A stretch of 64,000 bases of DNA from Caldichromatium japonicum (GTDB lineage: Bacteria; Pseudomonadota; Gammaproteobacteria; Chromatiales; Chromatiaceae): positions 620,001 to 684,000 of the forward strand of contig NZ_CP048029.1 in assembly GCF_011290485.1 (NCBI RefSeq), read 5' to 3'. Shown one piece after another: positions 1 to 9,708 of the stretch; within the stretch, counting starts at the first letter, position 1; each line of letters starts with the position of its first letter. A model generated the notes under the pieces. It did no database searches and had not been told where the DNA came from. It saw only the letters and a list, made by a program, of their open reading frames with translations. Position numbers and translations under genes: made by a program.

Positions 1-1
1 G

Positions 2-1298
2 GCCACACTCGCCTGGATGGTGCAGGGGGCGGTTCTGGTCGCCATCATCATCCTGGCAGTGATGGCGATGCTCGTGGTGCGCACGCGTGATGCGGGTGAC
101 GGCGGCGCTGGCCCAGGGCGATCTGAGCCAGCGTATCGAGGGCGAATATCCGGGCATCTTTGGCGAGACCCAACGCGGCGTCAACACCACGGTCGAGACC
201 CTGCGCGAAACCGTCGATGAGATCCGCGCCGTGGTCGAGGCCGCCGCCCAGGGTCGGTTCGAGCAGCGGCTCCAGACTCAGGGCAAGCAGGGTGTCTTCC
301 TCCAGATCGCCCAGGGACTCAATCAGCTCTCCGGGCTGGTCTCGGCCGGACTCGAAGACGTGGCGCGCGTGCTCCAGGCGATGGCCGAGCGTGATCTGAC
401 CCAGCGCATCACGACCGAGCATGGCGGCGTCTTCGGTCGGCTGCGCGACGATACCCATGCCACGCTGGAGGCCACGCGCGAGATGGTGCAGCGCATCGAG
501 GAGTCCACGCTGTCGATCCATGCCGCTGCGCGCGAACTCTCGGTCGGCAATCTCGATCTCTCGCGGCGCACCGAGCAGCAGGCGGGCAGTCTGGAGCAGA
601 CCGCCGCGCGCATGGACGAGCTGAACGGTACCGTCCGCCAGACTGCCGACAACGCCCGTCACTGCCAGACGCTCAGTCAGGGCGCCAATGCCGCGGCGCA
701 GCGCTGCGGCGAGTTGGTCCGGCGCACCGTCGCCACCATGGGCGAGATCCAGTCCGGATCGAGCCGTATCGCCGACATCACCGAGGTCATCGACTCCATC
801 GCCTTCCAGACCAACATCCTGGCGCTCAATGCCGCCGTCGAGGCGGCGCGCGCCGGTGAGCAGGGCAAGGGTTTCGCCGTGGTCGCCGCCGAGGTGCGCG
901 CGCTCGCCCAGCGTAGCGCTACCGCCGCGCGCGAGATCAAGACCCTGATTGCCGAGTCGGTCGAGCGGATCGGCGGCGGGGAACAGTTGGTTCAGCAGGC
1001 CGGAGCGGCGATGGACGAGGTGGTGACGAGTTTCCAGCGCGTCAGCGGACTGGTTGGCGAGATCGCGCAGGTCAGCGGCACGCAGAACGCCGATGTCGAG
1101 GAGGTGGCGCGGGCGCTTGCCGGTCTGGATGCCATCACTCAGCAGAATGCCGCGCTGGTCGAGCAGTCGGCCGCCGCCGCCGAGAGTCTGGAGCAGCAGG
1201 CCGGGGAACTGGAGACGGTGGTGGGGCAGTTCCGGTTGGGGAATGCTCAGCCCGTGCTGACCGCGCCGCCCAGGGCGCCGAGGCTTGGAGTTCTGTGA
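2..1298 (+). pseudogene. Methyl-accepting chemotaxis protein, 5' incomplete and frame-disrupted
   Basis: The C-terminal 403 codons (87-1298) read cleanly. They contain the second half of a HAMP domain (LAQGDLSQRI), a repeated HAMP-like linker and a full cytoplasmic signalling domain with the hairpin-tip motif DSIAFQTNILALNAAVEAA. A hydrophobic membrane segment (VLVAIIILAVMAML) is encoded just upstream at about 17-80 but in a different frame. The usual first HAMP helix between the two is missing, so a small deletion with frame change lies near 80-90. The gene begins upstream of the window. It would signal through CheA/CheW; no che genes are nearby. Confident on family. The break could be real decay or sequence error. 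Confidence 0.8.
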
Positions 1299-1387
1299 AT
1301 CGGGCCTGGGCGGAATCGAGCGCGCCGACACTTGGACAGCGCACCGCCAAGGCCGGTTGCTCGCATCCAGCTTGAGCGAAGTCGAGG

Positions 1388-1496
1388 CGTTACATTTGGG
1401 TAACGTTTGGCTGGATGTGTTACCTCAAATTCAAGTTTTTGAATTGCAAGATAAATAGGCATATTTGCCCGATTCATACGTTACGTTCTTGTAACG
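1388..1496. promoter_or_regulatory. Twin operator CGTTAC-N6-GTAACG
   Basis: Two perfect copies of the palindrome CGTTAC-N6-GTAACG lie at 1388-1405 and 1479-1496, with centres 91 bp apart. A half site GTTAC lies between them at 1419-1423. Identical arms and identical spacing with different spacer bases point to binding sites for one dimeric regulator. The regulator is not identifiable from the window. Confidence 0.65.
1428..1445. promoter_or_regulatory. Perfect AATTCAA-N4-TTGAATT palindrome
   Basis: An 18-bp inverted repeat with 7-bp arms sits between the two CGTTAC operators. It could be a separate protein-binding site. A short transcript hairpin is possible, but no T-run follows. Confidence 0.4.
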
Positions 1497-1545
1497 CCCG
1501 CCTGGCCGAACGCCCGGCTCGCCTCCTAACGCCACCCCATCCGCA

Positions 1546-1559
1546 TTGATAATTGTCAA
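1546..1559 (+). promoter_or_regulatory. FNR/CRP-type box TTGAT-N4-GTCAA
   Basis: The box matches the FNR consensus TTGAT-N4-ATCAA at nine of ten positions. A possible -10 element TATTGA lies at 1583-1588, which places the box centre near -41.5, the position of class II FNR-activated promoters. This fits anaerobic induction of the molybdoenzyme operon that starts about 100 bp downstream. Confidence 0.55.
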
Positions 1560-1692
1560 TCCAATCAATCCCCTGTTCTTCGTATTGAAATAGTCAGGTA
1601 TGTACCCTGCTTATTCGATCTGAACAAGCGGGTCGCCATGACGGCCCGGTTCATCGGCCCCTCATGGGGCTCACCGGAGGAGGGGAGACATC

Positions 1693-2415
1693 ATGCCAGT
1701 CGGGTTACAAGCCCAACCATCGCTCGGGGTGCCGGGCAAGAAGCGCTGGGCGATGGTCATCGACCTGCGCCGCTGCATCGGCTGCATGGCCTGCGTCTGC
1801 GCGGACAAGGCCGAGTACGACGTGCCGCTCGGGGTGTGGCGCACCATCGTCAAGGTCAAGGACACCGGGAGCTATCCCAACACTAAGCGCCATTTCATGC
1901 CGCGGCTGTGCAATCACTGCGACAACCCGCCGTGCGTGCGCAACTGTCCGACCGAGGCGACCTATAAGCACGAAGAAGGCTTCGTGCTCCAGCGCTATGA
2001 GCGCTGCATCGCCTGCCGCACCTGTATCGCGGCCTGTCCCTACAACGCCCGTCACGTACTGCCGAAGAACCGCGACCGGGTGAAGATCGGCGGGGTGATC
2101 GACAAGTGCACCTTCTGCCATCACCGGATGGCGGCCGATCTGGTGCCGGCCTGCGTGCAGACCTGTCTTGGGCGCTCGCGCATCTTCGGCGACCTCAACG
2201 ACCCCAACAGCGAGGTCGCGCATCTGGTCGCCCGTCACAGCGTGGTCACCCTCAAGCCCGAGAAGGGTACCGCCCCGCAGGTCTATTACATCAAGCCCGA
2301 CCGCGTCCACACCGAGCAGATCCTGAGCCGGCCGGTGTCGCACGCCGCCCGCGCCGACGCGGAGGCCTTCTACCGCCACAACCGTGGCACCCAGTTCTTC
2401 TCCGGCGTGCTCTGA
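1693..2415 (+). CDS. Four-cluster ferredoxin subunit of a molybdopterin oxidoreductase (TtrB/PsrB/DmsB type)
   Basis: A 240-residue electron-transfer subunit of a complex iron-sulfur molybdoenzyme. It has four cysteine groups for [4Fe-4S] clusters: C28/C31/C34/C36 region, C73/C76/C81/C85, C105/C108/C111/C115 and C139/C142/C154/C158. It would pass electrons between the quinone-linked membrane subunit and the catalytic subunit. No Tat signal is visible, so export would be with the catalytic partner. The start is supported by a strong GGAGGAGGGGAG ribosome site 5-15 bases upstream. Gene order B-C-A resembles ttrBCA. The substrate (tetrathionate, polysulfide, sulfite or other) cannot be fixed from this subunit. 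The gene is intact although both partners are broken. Confidence 0.85.
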   Translation: MPVGLQAQPSLGVPGKKRWAMVIDLRRCIGCMACVCADKAEYDVPLGVWRTIVKVKDTGSYPNTKRHFMPRLCNHCDNPPCVRNCPTEATYKHEEGFVLQRYERCIACRTCIAACPYNARHVLPKNRDRVKIGGVIDKCTFCHHRMAADLVPACVQTCLGRSRIFGDLNDPNSEVAHLVARHSVVTLKPEKGTAPQVYYIKPDRVHTEQILSRPVSHAARADAEAFYRHNRGTQFFSGVL

Positions 2416-2428
2416 GGGGGATACAGCC

Positions 2429-3315
2429 ATGTTCGAGTACTCTGAATTCAACATCGCTCCCTGGGGTTGGGAGATCACGGTCTACTTCTTTCTGATCGGC
2501 ACGGCGGCCATGACCTTCGTCTATGCCGCCGCGCCGGCGGTCTTCGGCAATGTCTTCGGCGGCATCGCACGCTCCATGGAACCCTTCCAGAAACCTGGAA
2601 TGCTGGCGGCCCTGGTGCTGCTGTTCATCTCCGGTCCGCTGCTGATCGTCGATCTGGGGGTGCCGGAGCGATTCCTCTATCCGATCCTACATTTCCATTG
2701 GACTTCACCGCTGTTCTGGGGTGCACTCTTTCTGCCGTTGTTCGGACTGTGCATCATCGGTTTCTGGCCGCTCTCTGGTTCAACCGGCCCCAGCTGCTCA
2801 AGCCGATCGGCATCCTCGGCATGCTGCTGAGTCTCTCCATGCCGCTCTATACCGGTCTGGATCTCATGGTGCATCAGACCCGCGAGCTGTGGAGCAACCC
2901 CACGATCTCGGTGCTGTTCGTGATTCTCTCGGTCAACTCGGGCACCGCACTGGTCAGTCTGATCCAGTTGGCACGCGGTCAATTCGATGCAAAAACGCAT
3001 GAGTTTCTGCATTGGTTTCTCTATGTCGCGCTCGGCGTCACCCTGGCCCTGTTTCTAGGTGAACTAGTGACCCTGCTCTATGGCAGCGGCGAATTGCAGC
3101 AAGCCTGGATCCTGATCAACGAGCGATTCTGGTTGCAGTTCTGGGGATTGAAGTTGCTGCTCGGCATTCTGTTGCCTCTGAGTCTGATGATCGTGACCCA
3201 ATACAGACCAAACGCGGCGCTGTTCACCCTGGCGGCGGTGTTCTCCGCCATTGGCGCCTACTTCTTCCGCACCGTGCTGATCTACGCCGGCCAGCTCACG
3301 CAGATCTATTACTGA
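2429..3315 (+). pseudogene. NrfD/PsrC-type membrane subunit, frameshifted
   Basis: A quinol-interacting polytopic membrane subunit of the molybdoenzyme. The first about 110 codons carry helices typical of NrfD/PsrC. Near 2760-2770 the frame shifts by one missing base. The second frame continues without interruption from ALWFNRPQLL through further membrane helices to the stop at 3315. Restoring one base after TTT at 2761-2763 gives one continuous protein of about 295 residues. The start has a GAGGGG ribosome site and lies 13 bp after the Fe-S subunit gene, so the two are co-transcribed. Either decay or a single-base sequence error explains the break. Confidence 0.8.
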
Positions 3316-3333
3316 ATTCGGAGCATCGACATC

Positions 3334-5430
3334 ATGAGCGATCTCGCAACCCGAAACACCGAGGGCGATATCGGGCGCCTGAGCCGCCGCGACTTCATCA
3401 AGCTCGGCGCCGCCGTCGGCGCCGCCGCCGGTACCCTGTCACTCGGCAGCCGCCGGCTGATGGCCATGGAGCAGAAACTGGGGAGCGACGACATCTCCGC
3501 CGTCACCGGCGCCCAGCGTCAGTCTGTGCCCTATACCTGTCTGGTCTGCAACATCGAGGACGGCGGCGTGGCCTTCGTCGAGAACGGCCGCATCGTCAAG
3601 CTGGAAGGCAACATGGACCACCCCAACACCAGGGGCAAGCTGTGCGCCAAGGGCAACTCGGGGTTCCTGCACGTCTATGATCCAGACCGGATCATGACCC
3701 CGCTGCTGCGCACGGGTAAGCGCGGCGAGGGCAAGTGGAAGCGGATCTCCTACGACGAAGCGACCAGCCTGCTCGCCAAGAAGCTGCGTGAAGTGATCGA
3801 CCGCGCGCAGTCCGAGAGCGACGACGCCATCCTCAATGAGATCGTCTTTAAATGGGGCCGCAACCGCACCGGCGGGGCCGTGCATCGTTTTATGCAAGCG
3901 CTCGGCTCCAACGCCATGATCAATCACACCAACATCTGCGAGTCCTCGAAGAAGGTCGGGCTGGAACACTCCTGGGGACCGGACATCGAGTCCTGTGACT
4001 GGGCCAACACCAAGTACATCATCAACTTCGGCTCCAATGTGCTGGAGACGGCCTATTTCATGAACCCCAACGCCCAGCGCCTGGTCGACGGCGTGGTGGG
4101 CAACAAGGCCAAGCTGGTCTCCTTCGATGTGCGCCTGTCCAACACCTCGGCCTTTGCCGATGAGGCCTATTTCCCCTATCCCGGCACCGATGGGGTCATC
4201 GCGCTGGCCATGGCCCACGTCATCATGAACGAGGGGCTCTACGATGCCGCCTTCATCCGCGACTGGACCAATGTCACGGTCGAGCAGCTCATCGCGCATC
4301 TGAAGCCCTACACGCCGGAGTTCGCCGAGCAGGAGTCGACCGTCCCGGCCCGCGACATCCGCCGCATCGCCCGCGAGTTCGCCACCACCAAGCCGGCGAC
4401 CACCTTCTCCTATCGCGGCCCGGCCAAACATGTCTACGGCGCCTACCAGGAGGCCGCCATCCACATGCTCAATGTCATCACCGGCAACGTCGAAAAGAAG
4501 GGCGGCTACTGTCTGCCGCGCGGCATGGACTGGCCGCAGCCCCAGCCCGAACAACCCAGAGGCAAGACGCCGAGCGTGCTGGCCGCGTCGCCGCTCTATC
4601 CATTGGCCTCGCACCAGGTCTCGACCCATGTGCCCTACATGATCATGAAAGGCGAGGCCAAGGTGTCGGTGTGGATGCATCTCTACGACAACCCGGTCTA
4701 TACCTATCCGTCCAGCCACGTCTGGGCGCATCTGTTCAAGGACGAGGGGCTGCTGCCGTTCGTGGTCTCATTCAGCCCCTATATATCCGAGACCACGGAG
4801 CTGGCCGATCTCATCATCCCCGACGTCACCTATCTGGAACGCCACGACCCCGAGTCCATGCCGAGCGGACTCTATCCCTGTCTGTCCATCCGCCAGCCGG
4901 TGGTCAAGCCCTTGGGCGGCACCTAGGAGTTCCGCCAGACCCTGATCGATGTGATCAAGAAGGTCGATCCCGACGGCTCGCTGGGGATCCGGCAGTACTT
5001 TGCCTTCGACACAGTCGAGGACTGGATGCGCGCCCACTTCGACGCCATCCCCGGACTCAAGGACGAAGGCGGTTGGGATTTCATGAAGCGCAAGGGCGTT
5101 TGGCCCATTTATGGCCAGGTCGACAAGACCACCGCCAAAATCGTCGACAAGAACGGCAATGAGGTCGAGCCGGAGTACGGACTCTACAAGAAGCCAGTAC
5201 CCGCCGCCGATCTGGAAGGGGCGGAGGTCAGCGAGGATGGCACCATCCGCAAGGACGGCAAGGCGATCGGCGTGCGTATCGGGGATCAGAGCTATGTCGG
5301 CTTCGGCACCCCGTCGCGCCGCATTGAGCTCTACAAGCAGAGCTTCAAGGACTATGGCTTCAACCCGCTGCCGGTCTACAAGCGCTTGCCCTCGCGCGAC
5401 AAGCGCTCCGACGAGCTGGTGCTGGTCACC
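3334..5430 (+). pseudogene. Molybdopterin oxidoreductase catalytic subunit with in-frame amber and truncated 3' end
   Basis: Catalytic subunit of the molybdoenzyme. It has a Tat signal (SRRDFIKLGAAVGAAAG, residues about 17-33), an N-terminal Fe-S motif and the molybdopterin domains of the DMSO-reductase family. The Fe-S motif reads C-L-V-C-N-I-E-D with a later GKLCAKG, so the expected third cysteine is Asp. Codon 531 is TAG (4924-4926), and the same frame continues with clear homology to about 5430 (ending near SDELVLVT). The C-terminal cofactor-binding domain is absent and is replaced by unrelated sequence. About 699 codons remain, where family members are usually longer. It follows the membrane subunit by 18 bp. 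As sequenced it should be inactive. Confidence 0.75.
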
Positions 5431-5502
5431 TTGGCTGGGGCGGCGCCTGGAGTCAGGGCGTGCGGGCCGCGTGGAGTCCGACGCCGGCGAGGGCGTCCTG
5501 CC

Positions 5503-5733
5503 ATGCTGAACGCGATGTCGACTCCATCGAACCGTGGCGCGGCGCTGGCCCTATTGGAGGGCCGCGAGCTGCTGGAGGAGAAAATCCTCTGTCTCAATCT
5601 GCGCGGACGTGGCGAGCACTGCCGCCGCTGTGCCGCCGCCTGTCAGGCCAATGCCCTCTCGTTGTCGCCTGATGCCCTGGAGGTCGACCGCGCGCGGACT
5701 GATCTGTTGATCGATCCCGGTATAGTCATCTAG
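5503..5733 (+). pseudogene. Ferredoxin-like fragment fused to foreign sequence
   Basis: An ATG at 5503 (or 5515) opens a short frame with one ferredoxin-like motif, EHCRRCAAACQANALSLS (C-x2-C-x3-C). The second cluster motif expected just downstream is missing. The sequence after about 5690 matches, on the other strand, the barrel region of the TonB receptor. The ancestor was probably a small 4Fe-4S protein of the molybdoenzyme operon. What remains is a fragment between two breakpoints. Function is not claimed. Confidence 0.5.
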
Positions 5734-7065
5734 GCGCGCGCCCCAGGTCAGCAACCATTTGGGCGCCGGCCACCACTCATCCTGGACATAAGCCGAGTAC
5801 AAATGCCGCCGCCCCGCCGTTTCGGTAGGCGTCGCCGCCGCCGACAGCGCCGTGACCAGGGCACTGAGCTGGGCGGCGAGTCCCGTGCCCAGTCCAACCG
5901 TCGTCCCGGCCCCCAGCCCGCTTCGGGCGCGAGTTTCCAGATCCGTGAGCCCGAGCCACTCCAGAGCGTCGAGCCGATAGTGCAGCTGCTCGTAGGCCAG
6001 ACCGGCGCTGATGAAATGCCGGGGGCCGGCGGCATAGCGCCCATCGGCGCGCAGCCGCCAGGTCTCCTGTTCGGCGCCGGAGTCGAAACGCATACCACTG
6101 GGTGCCAGCGCCGAATCCGGCATCGAGGTGGCCTCCGCCAGGGTCAGGCGTGTTTGGGTGCCCTCCAGTTGCAGCGTCATCCCGAACCGCGGATTGAATG
6201 GCAGGGTGTGCGTCAGGCGCTCCTCCGTGGTCTCACGGGTACGCATGCCTGTGGGATCGATGACCCCGAGCACCCCGGCTCCGAGCGCCTCGTGGGTGCG
6301 CGCCAGACGCGCCAGGGCGCGGGTAGCGCCTATCTGCCCCTTGAGGAGCACGCCCAGATCACGCTGATCGGTCTCCACGGCACTGGGCGCTTCTGAGAAC
6401 ATCGTCCCGAGACCAGCATCGATCACGGACAATTGATCGCGCCCGATCGTCGGGCGATGACCGGCGCGGTTGGTCGCCTGGGCACTGAGCACCAGGGCGC
6501 GATCCCCGGTGGCGTCTCCGGCCAGCAGTCGCGCCTGCGCCGTGGCGTCCGAGCCGCCGCCGAGGGTGAGCTGACCCGGCTCGACCCGATCCCGGGTGAT
6601 GACGTTGATCACCCCGGAAAAGGCACCGGCGCCAAACACCGAGGATCCCGGTCCACGGGTGACTTCCAGGCGCTCGATCACCTCCAGCGGGATCGTCCCC
6701 AACACGCTCAACGGATTGCCGAAGATCCAGTCGGTTTGTGCCACACCATCGAGCAGCACCAGCAGATTGCCGGACCCCAGGCTGGAGAAACCGCGCACCG
6801 CCAGATTGGCCCCATAGTGACTGGTCAGGCCCTGATGAAAGCCAGGGACCAGACGCAGGGCCTCGACGACGGAGCGAAAGCCGCCCCGGCGGATGTCCTC
6901 GGCAGTGATCACGGTGGCCACCGCCGGGGCGGTGCGAGAGGCGTGCGCCCGTCCGGTGGCGATCGTCACGCTCTGTTCGGAGCCAAACAGCGCCTGCAGC
7001 GTCTCCTCGGCCAGGGTCGGTGTGGCCAGCAAGGCCAGGGAGGTCAGGCACCAGGGTTTCATCAT
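5690..7065 (-). pseudogene. TonB-dependent outer-membrane receptor, C-terminally truncated
   Basis: Signal peptide MMKPWCLTSLALLATPTLA, then a plug domain with VITAEDIRRGGFRSVVEAL and the motif LEVTRGPGSSVFGAGAFSG followed by VINVITR. The beta-barrel begins after residue about 165. Recognisable barrel sequence stops near residue 458 at GARLDDYTGIDQQISPRAV; the frame then runs into the antisense of the ferredoxin fragment. The last barrel strands and terminal aromatic are missing, so a stable receptor is unlikely. The ATG overlaps the kinase stop (ATGA), indicating translational coupling with the sensory genes. The substrate class cannot be told; BtuB-like or siderophore receptors are possible. 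Confidence 0.8.
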
Positions 7066-9020
7066 CAGGCCTCCTGTGCAGGCGAATCCGGCGGGCGGGA
7101 CGGATCGATCAGGGCCACCAGCACCGCAATCAGATCCTCGGGTAAGACGGGCTTGACGATCAGGTGGGCGTGCAGCGGCCGAATCGCCGTTTGCAACGGG
7201 GCGCGGTCATCGCCGGTCAGGATCACGACCGGGAGGCGGTGATGACCGCGCGCCCGCAGCTGCCGCAGGAGCTCCAGCCCCTGACAGCCGGGGAGGCGGT
7301 GATCGAGGATGACGGCGGCATAGCCTTCGGGGTTCGGTTCTAGCAAGGCCCGGGCGGCGGTGCCATCGATACAGGCCTCGACGCTGAAGCCGGCTTTGCG
7401 CAGCAGCTGCACCAGTGGCAGGCGGATGGTGATCTCGTCCTCGGCCAACAGCAGCCGAGAGCCACGCATCCAGTCGGGAATAGCCGCGTTCGGCGCGCCG
7501 GCCGGGACCGGTGCCTCCGGGAGCCGGTGCCCCGCCATCGGCGCGGGCCGACGCGGCAGCGTGAGCCGAAAGCAACTGCCGGCGCCGGGGTGACTGGTCA
7601 CGCTGAGCCGACTGCCTCCATGAAGCAGCGGCTGAGCCAGAGTCCCAGCCCAATCCCCGAGGACACTCGCCCGGTCAGGCCACGGGCGCCCTGATAGAAC
7701 GGCTCGAAGATCTTCTCCAGATCCGCCGCCGGGATGCCGATGCCGCAATCGGTCACCGTGATCCGAACGGTCACCGTGATCCGAATCGGCGCCGCGTCAT
7801 CCCCGGCCGTCAGGCGCACCTCGATCAGGCCGCCGGCGGTGAATTTGTCGGCATTGCCGCTCAGGTTGTAGAGCACCTGGGTCAGGCGTCCCTGGTCGCT
7901 GATCGCGAAGCACACGGTGGCGGGACGGTACAGGACGAGCCGGTTGCCGGGGGCGAGCGTCGGGCGCACGGTGGCGAGACCTGCTCGATCCAGCCACCGA
8001 GTTCCACCTGCTGATAGGTGACCTCGAGCGGATGCCCGGCTTCGGCCTTGGTCAGGGTCAGCAGCTGCTCGATCAGACCGAGCAGCTGGTGGGAGGCATG
8101 GCGGATGACGGCCAGTGGCTCTCACGGCCTGTCGTCGCTCCCGGCGGCTCCAGGAGCCGGGCCTGCAGCAGGATGGCCTGGAGCGGCGTGCGCAGCTCAT
8201 GGCTGACGTTGGCCAGAAATAGCGTCTTGGCCCGGTTGGCCTGTTCAGCCGCCTCCAGGGTCTGACTGAGTTCCTCGGTGCGTGCGGCCACTCGGGCTTC
8301 CAGGTGCCGGTGATGCGCCGCCAGCCGGGCGCGCATGGCCACCAGGGCGCTCCACAGCTGATGCACCTCGGCCGGACTGGTGGCCGGCGTTGGCGACAAG
8401 GGCGTCTCGACCAGCGTCTCCAGATCACGGACCAGGAACGCCAGTGGCGTGAGCAGCCGCAACGTCAGCCGAACAACGGCCACGCCCAGCACGACCGTGA
8501 GTACCCCGAGCGGCCAGAGGACCAGCCCGGCCGTTTCCAGGGCAAAGTCGAAGACCCGGTCGAGCGACAGGGTCAGGGCCACATGGCCCAACACCGGCGC
8601 GGCGGCGGGGGTGGCGACCGGCCCGTCCGCCGGGTGGTATTCCGGGGCGTGAACGGTGACCACGACACGCTCGCGGCGTTGCACGCCCTCCTCATCCCGG
8701 GTCGCTTCCGCCAGGAGCCGGCCGTCACTGTCGAGAAGCGCCACCGCCAGCAGATCGGGGAACTGGAGCCGCTATCTCACCAGTCCCCAGGCCTCCTGGT
8801 GCGATCCCACCAGCAGCGCATAGCGTGCCTCCTCGGCCAGGATCCGCGCCAGTTCCTGCGCCGTCTGCTGCGTGAACTGCCGCGCTTGTGGCCAGGTGGT
8901 CAGAAACAGGCTCACCGGCAGCGCCAGTCCCACGCTCAGACCCAGCACCGTCAGGGTGCGCCACAGCTGGCGACTATAGGGTCGGTGGGGCGCGGGCGTG
9001 GCGTCAGTCAAAGATGACAT
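7065..9020 (-). pseudogene. Hybrid sensor histidine kinase with receiver domain, multiply interrupted
   Basis: Reading 9020 to 7065: N-terminal membrane helix, periplasmic sensor, second helix, HAMP-like linker, H-box FLANVSHELRTPLQAIL, N-box NLSGNADKFT, G1 DCGIGIP, F-box IFEPFYQ, G2 GIGLGLWLSR, and a C-terminal receiver with the phospho-acceptor in AAVILDHRLPG. Breaks are a TAG at 8772-8774 in an otherwise open frame, frame changes near 8125, 7975 and 7625, and an 18-bp in-frame tandem duplication before G1. Every domain is still recognisable, so inactivation is recent or partly due to sequence error. Its start lies inside the end of the binding-protein-like gene, and its stop overlaps the receptor start. 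Confidence 0.75.
7750..7785. repeat. 18-bp tandem duplication in the kinase ATPase domain
   Basis: The 18-mer CGGTCACCGTGATCCGAA occurs twice in direct succession. In the kinase frame it repeats six codons (protein RITVTVRITVT) just before the G1 box. This is typical replication slippage. Confidence 0.9.
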
Positions 9021-9648
9021 CGAAGTGGGTCTCCTCGGCCGGATGGCGGGCCGTCCCGATGGCGCGTGCCGCCGCGCGCAGGTCATCCACGGCGATCGCC
9101 TCCCAGGCCAGCCCCCGGGCCTGAGCGGCCGCCCACGCCTGTTGCACCACGGCGTTGGGCACCATGTCACGATACACAAACACCAGGGTCTCGATCGCCG
9201 GTGACAGGGTGTGCAGCTCGGCGACCACCAGCGCCGGTGCCACAAAGCGCGACAGCCCCCGGTCGGCACCGGCCGGGGGCTCCTGGAGCAGGATCGGCCA
9301 GACCCGGGCCTGTGGAAAGGCCTGACGTGCCGCCGCATAGGCCGACTCCCCCACGGCCACCAGATGCCGGGGCACCGGCGATCCACGGTAACGGACGAGC
9401 TCCGGAAGCGTGCAGACGGCGCTGGGAGAGGTGGTATCCGACATCAGACCGGCGGTCAGCGGCGAGATGATCGGTTCATAGGCCGCCGACACCACCGGAT
9501 GCACCAGCATCAGCTGCGCCTCTCGACACTCGTCCGCCGGCAGTGGTCGGGCGCCCCAGGCAGCCAGCAGCACCAGTCCGGCCAGCCAGGCTCTCCGGCG
9601 GCGGTCCGGCCTGTGTCCCCCTCCCTCGCGAGGAATATATCCGGCCAT
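9004..9648 (-). CDS. Periplasmic binding-protein-like sensor component
   Basis: A 214-residue protein with an Arg-rich N terminus and a hydrophobic signal segment (AWLAGLVLLAAWGARPLPA). The remainder resembles the ABC-type uncharacterised substrate-binding fold (for example VAVGESAYAAARQAF and ETLVFVYRDMVPNAVVQQAW). No ABC permease or ATPase is adjacent. The gene is sandwiched between a response regulator and a hybrid kinase, and its 3' end overlaps the kinase start by 17 bp. A role as ligand-sensing partner of the kinase is inferred from this position. Family assignment is by eye and moderate. Confidence 0.55.
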   Translation of the reverse strand: MAGYIPREGGGHRPDRRRRAWLAGLVLLAAWGARPLPADECREAQLMLVHPVVSAAYEPIISPLTAGLMSDTTSPSAVCTLPELVRYRGSPVPRHLVAVGESAYAAARQAFPQARVWPILLQEPPAGADRGLSRFVAPALVVAELHTLSPAIETLVFVYRDMVPNAVVQQAWAAAQARGLAWEAIAVDDLRAAARAIGTARHPAEETHFDVIFD

Positions 9649-9708
9649 ACAGCGCGTGCTCCAGGAGTCGGAATCGGAGGGTCGGCCGCCACGCTGTGGC
9701 ACGGCGCC

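Larger units (their letters stand above)
1299..1692. other. 394-bp regulatory intergenic region
   Basis: No gene is seen here. The stretch is AT-richer than its surroundings. It holds two copies of an 18-bp palindrome, an 18-bp AT-rich palindrome, an FNR-like box and a plausible -10 element, all upstream of the molybdoenzyme operon that starts at 1693. Confidence 0.7.

Noticed and set aside
48..1331. 427-codon minus-strand frame opposite the first chemoreceptor
   Set aside because: The plus strand has the conserved signalling hairpin; the opposite frame is Leu/Gly/Asp-rich without domain features.
3439..4731. 430-codon minus-strand frame opposite the molybdoenzyme gene
   Set aside because: It lies antisense to a well-supported catalytic subunit and shows no family resemblance.
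4924..4926. Pyrrolysine or general UAG recoding as the explanation of amber codons
   Set aside because: prfA is intact in the window, several core genes end in TAG normally, and no suppressor tRNA is seen. Kept only as a question in the findings.
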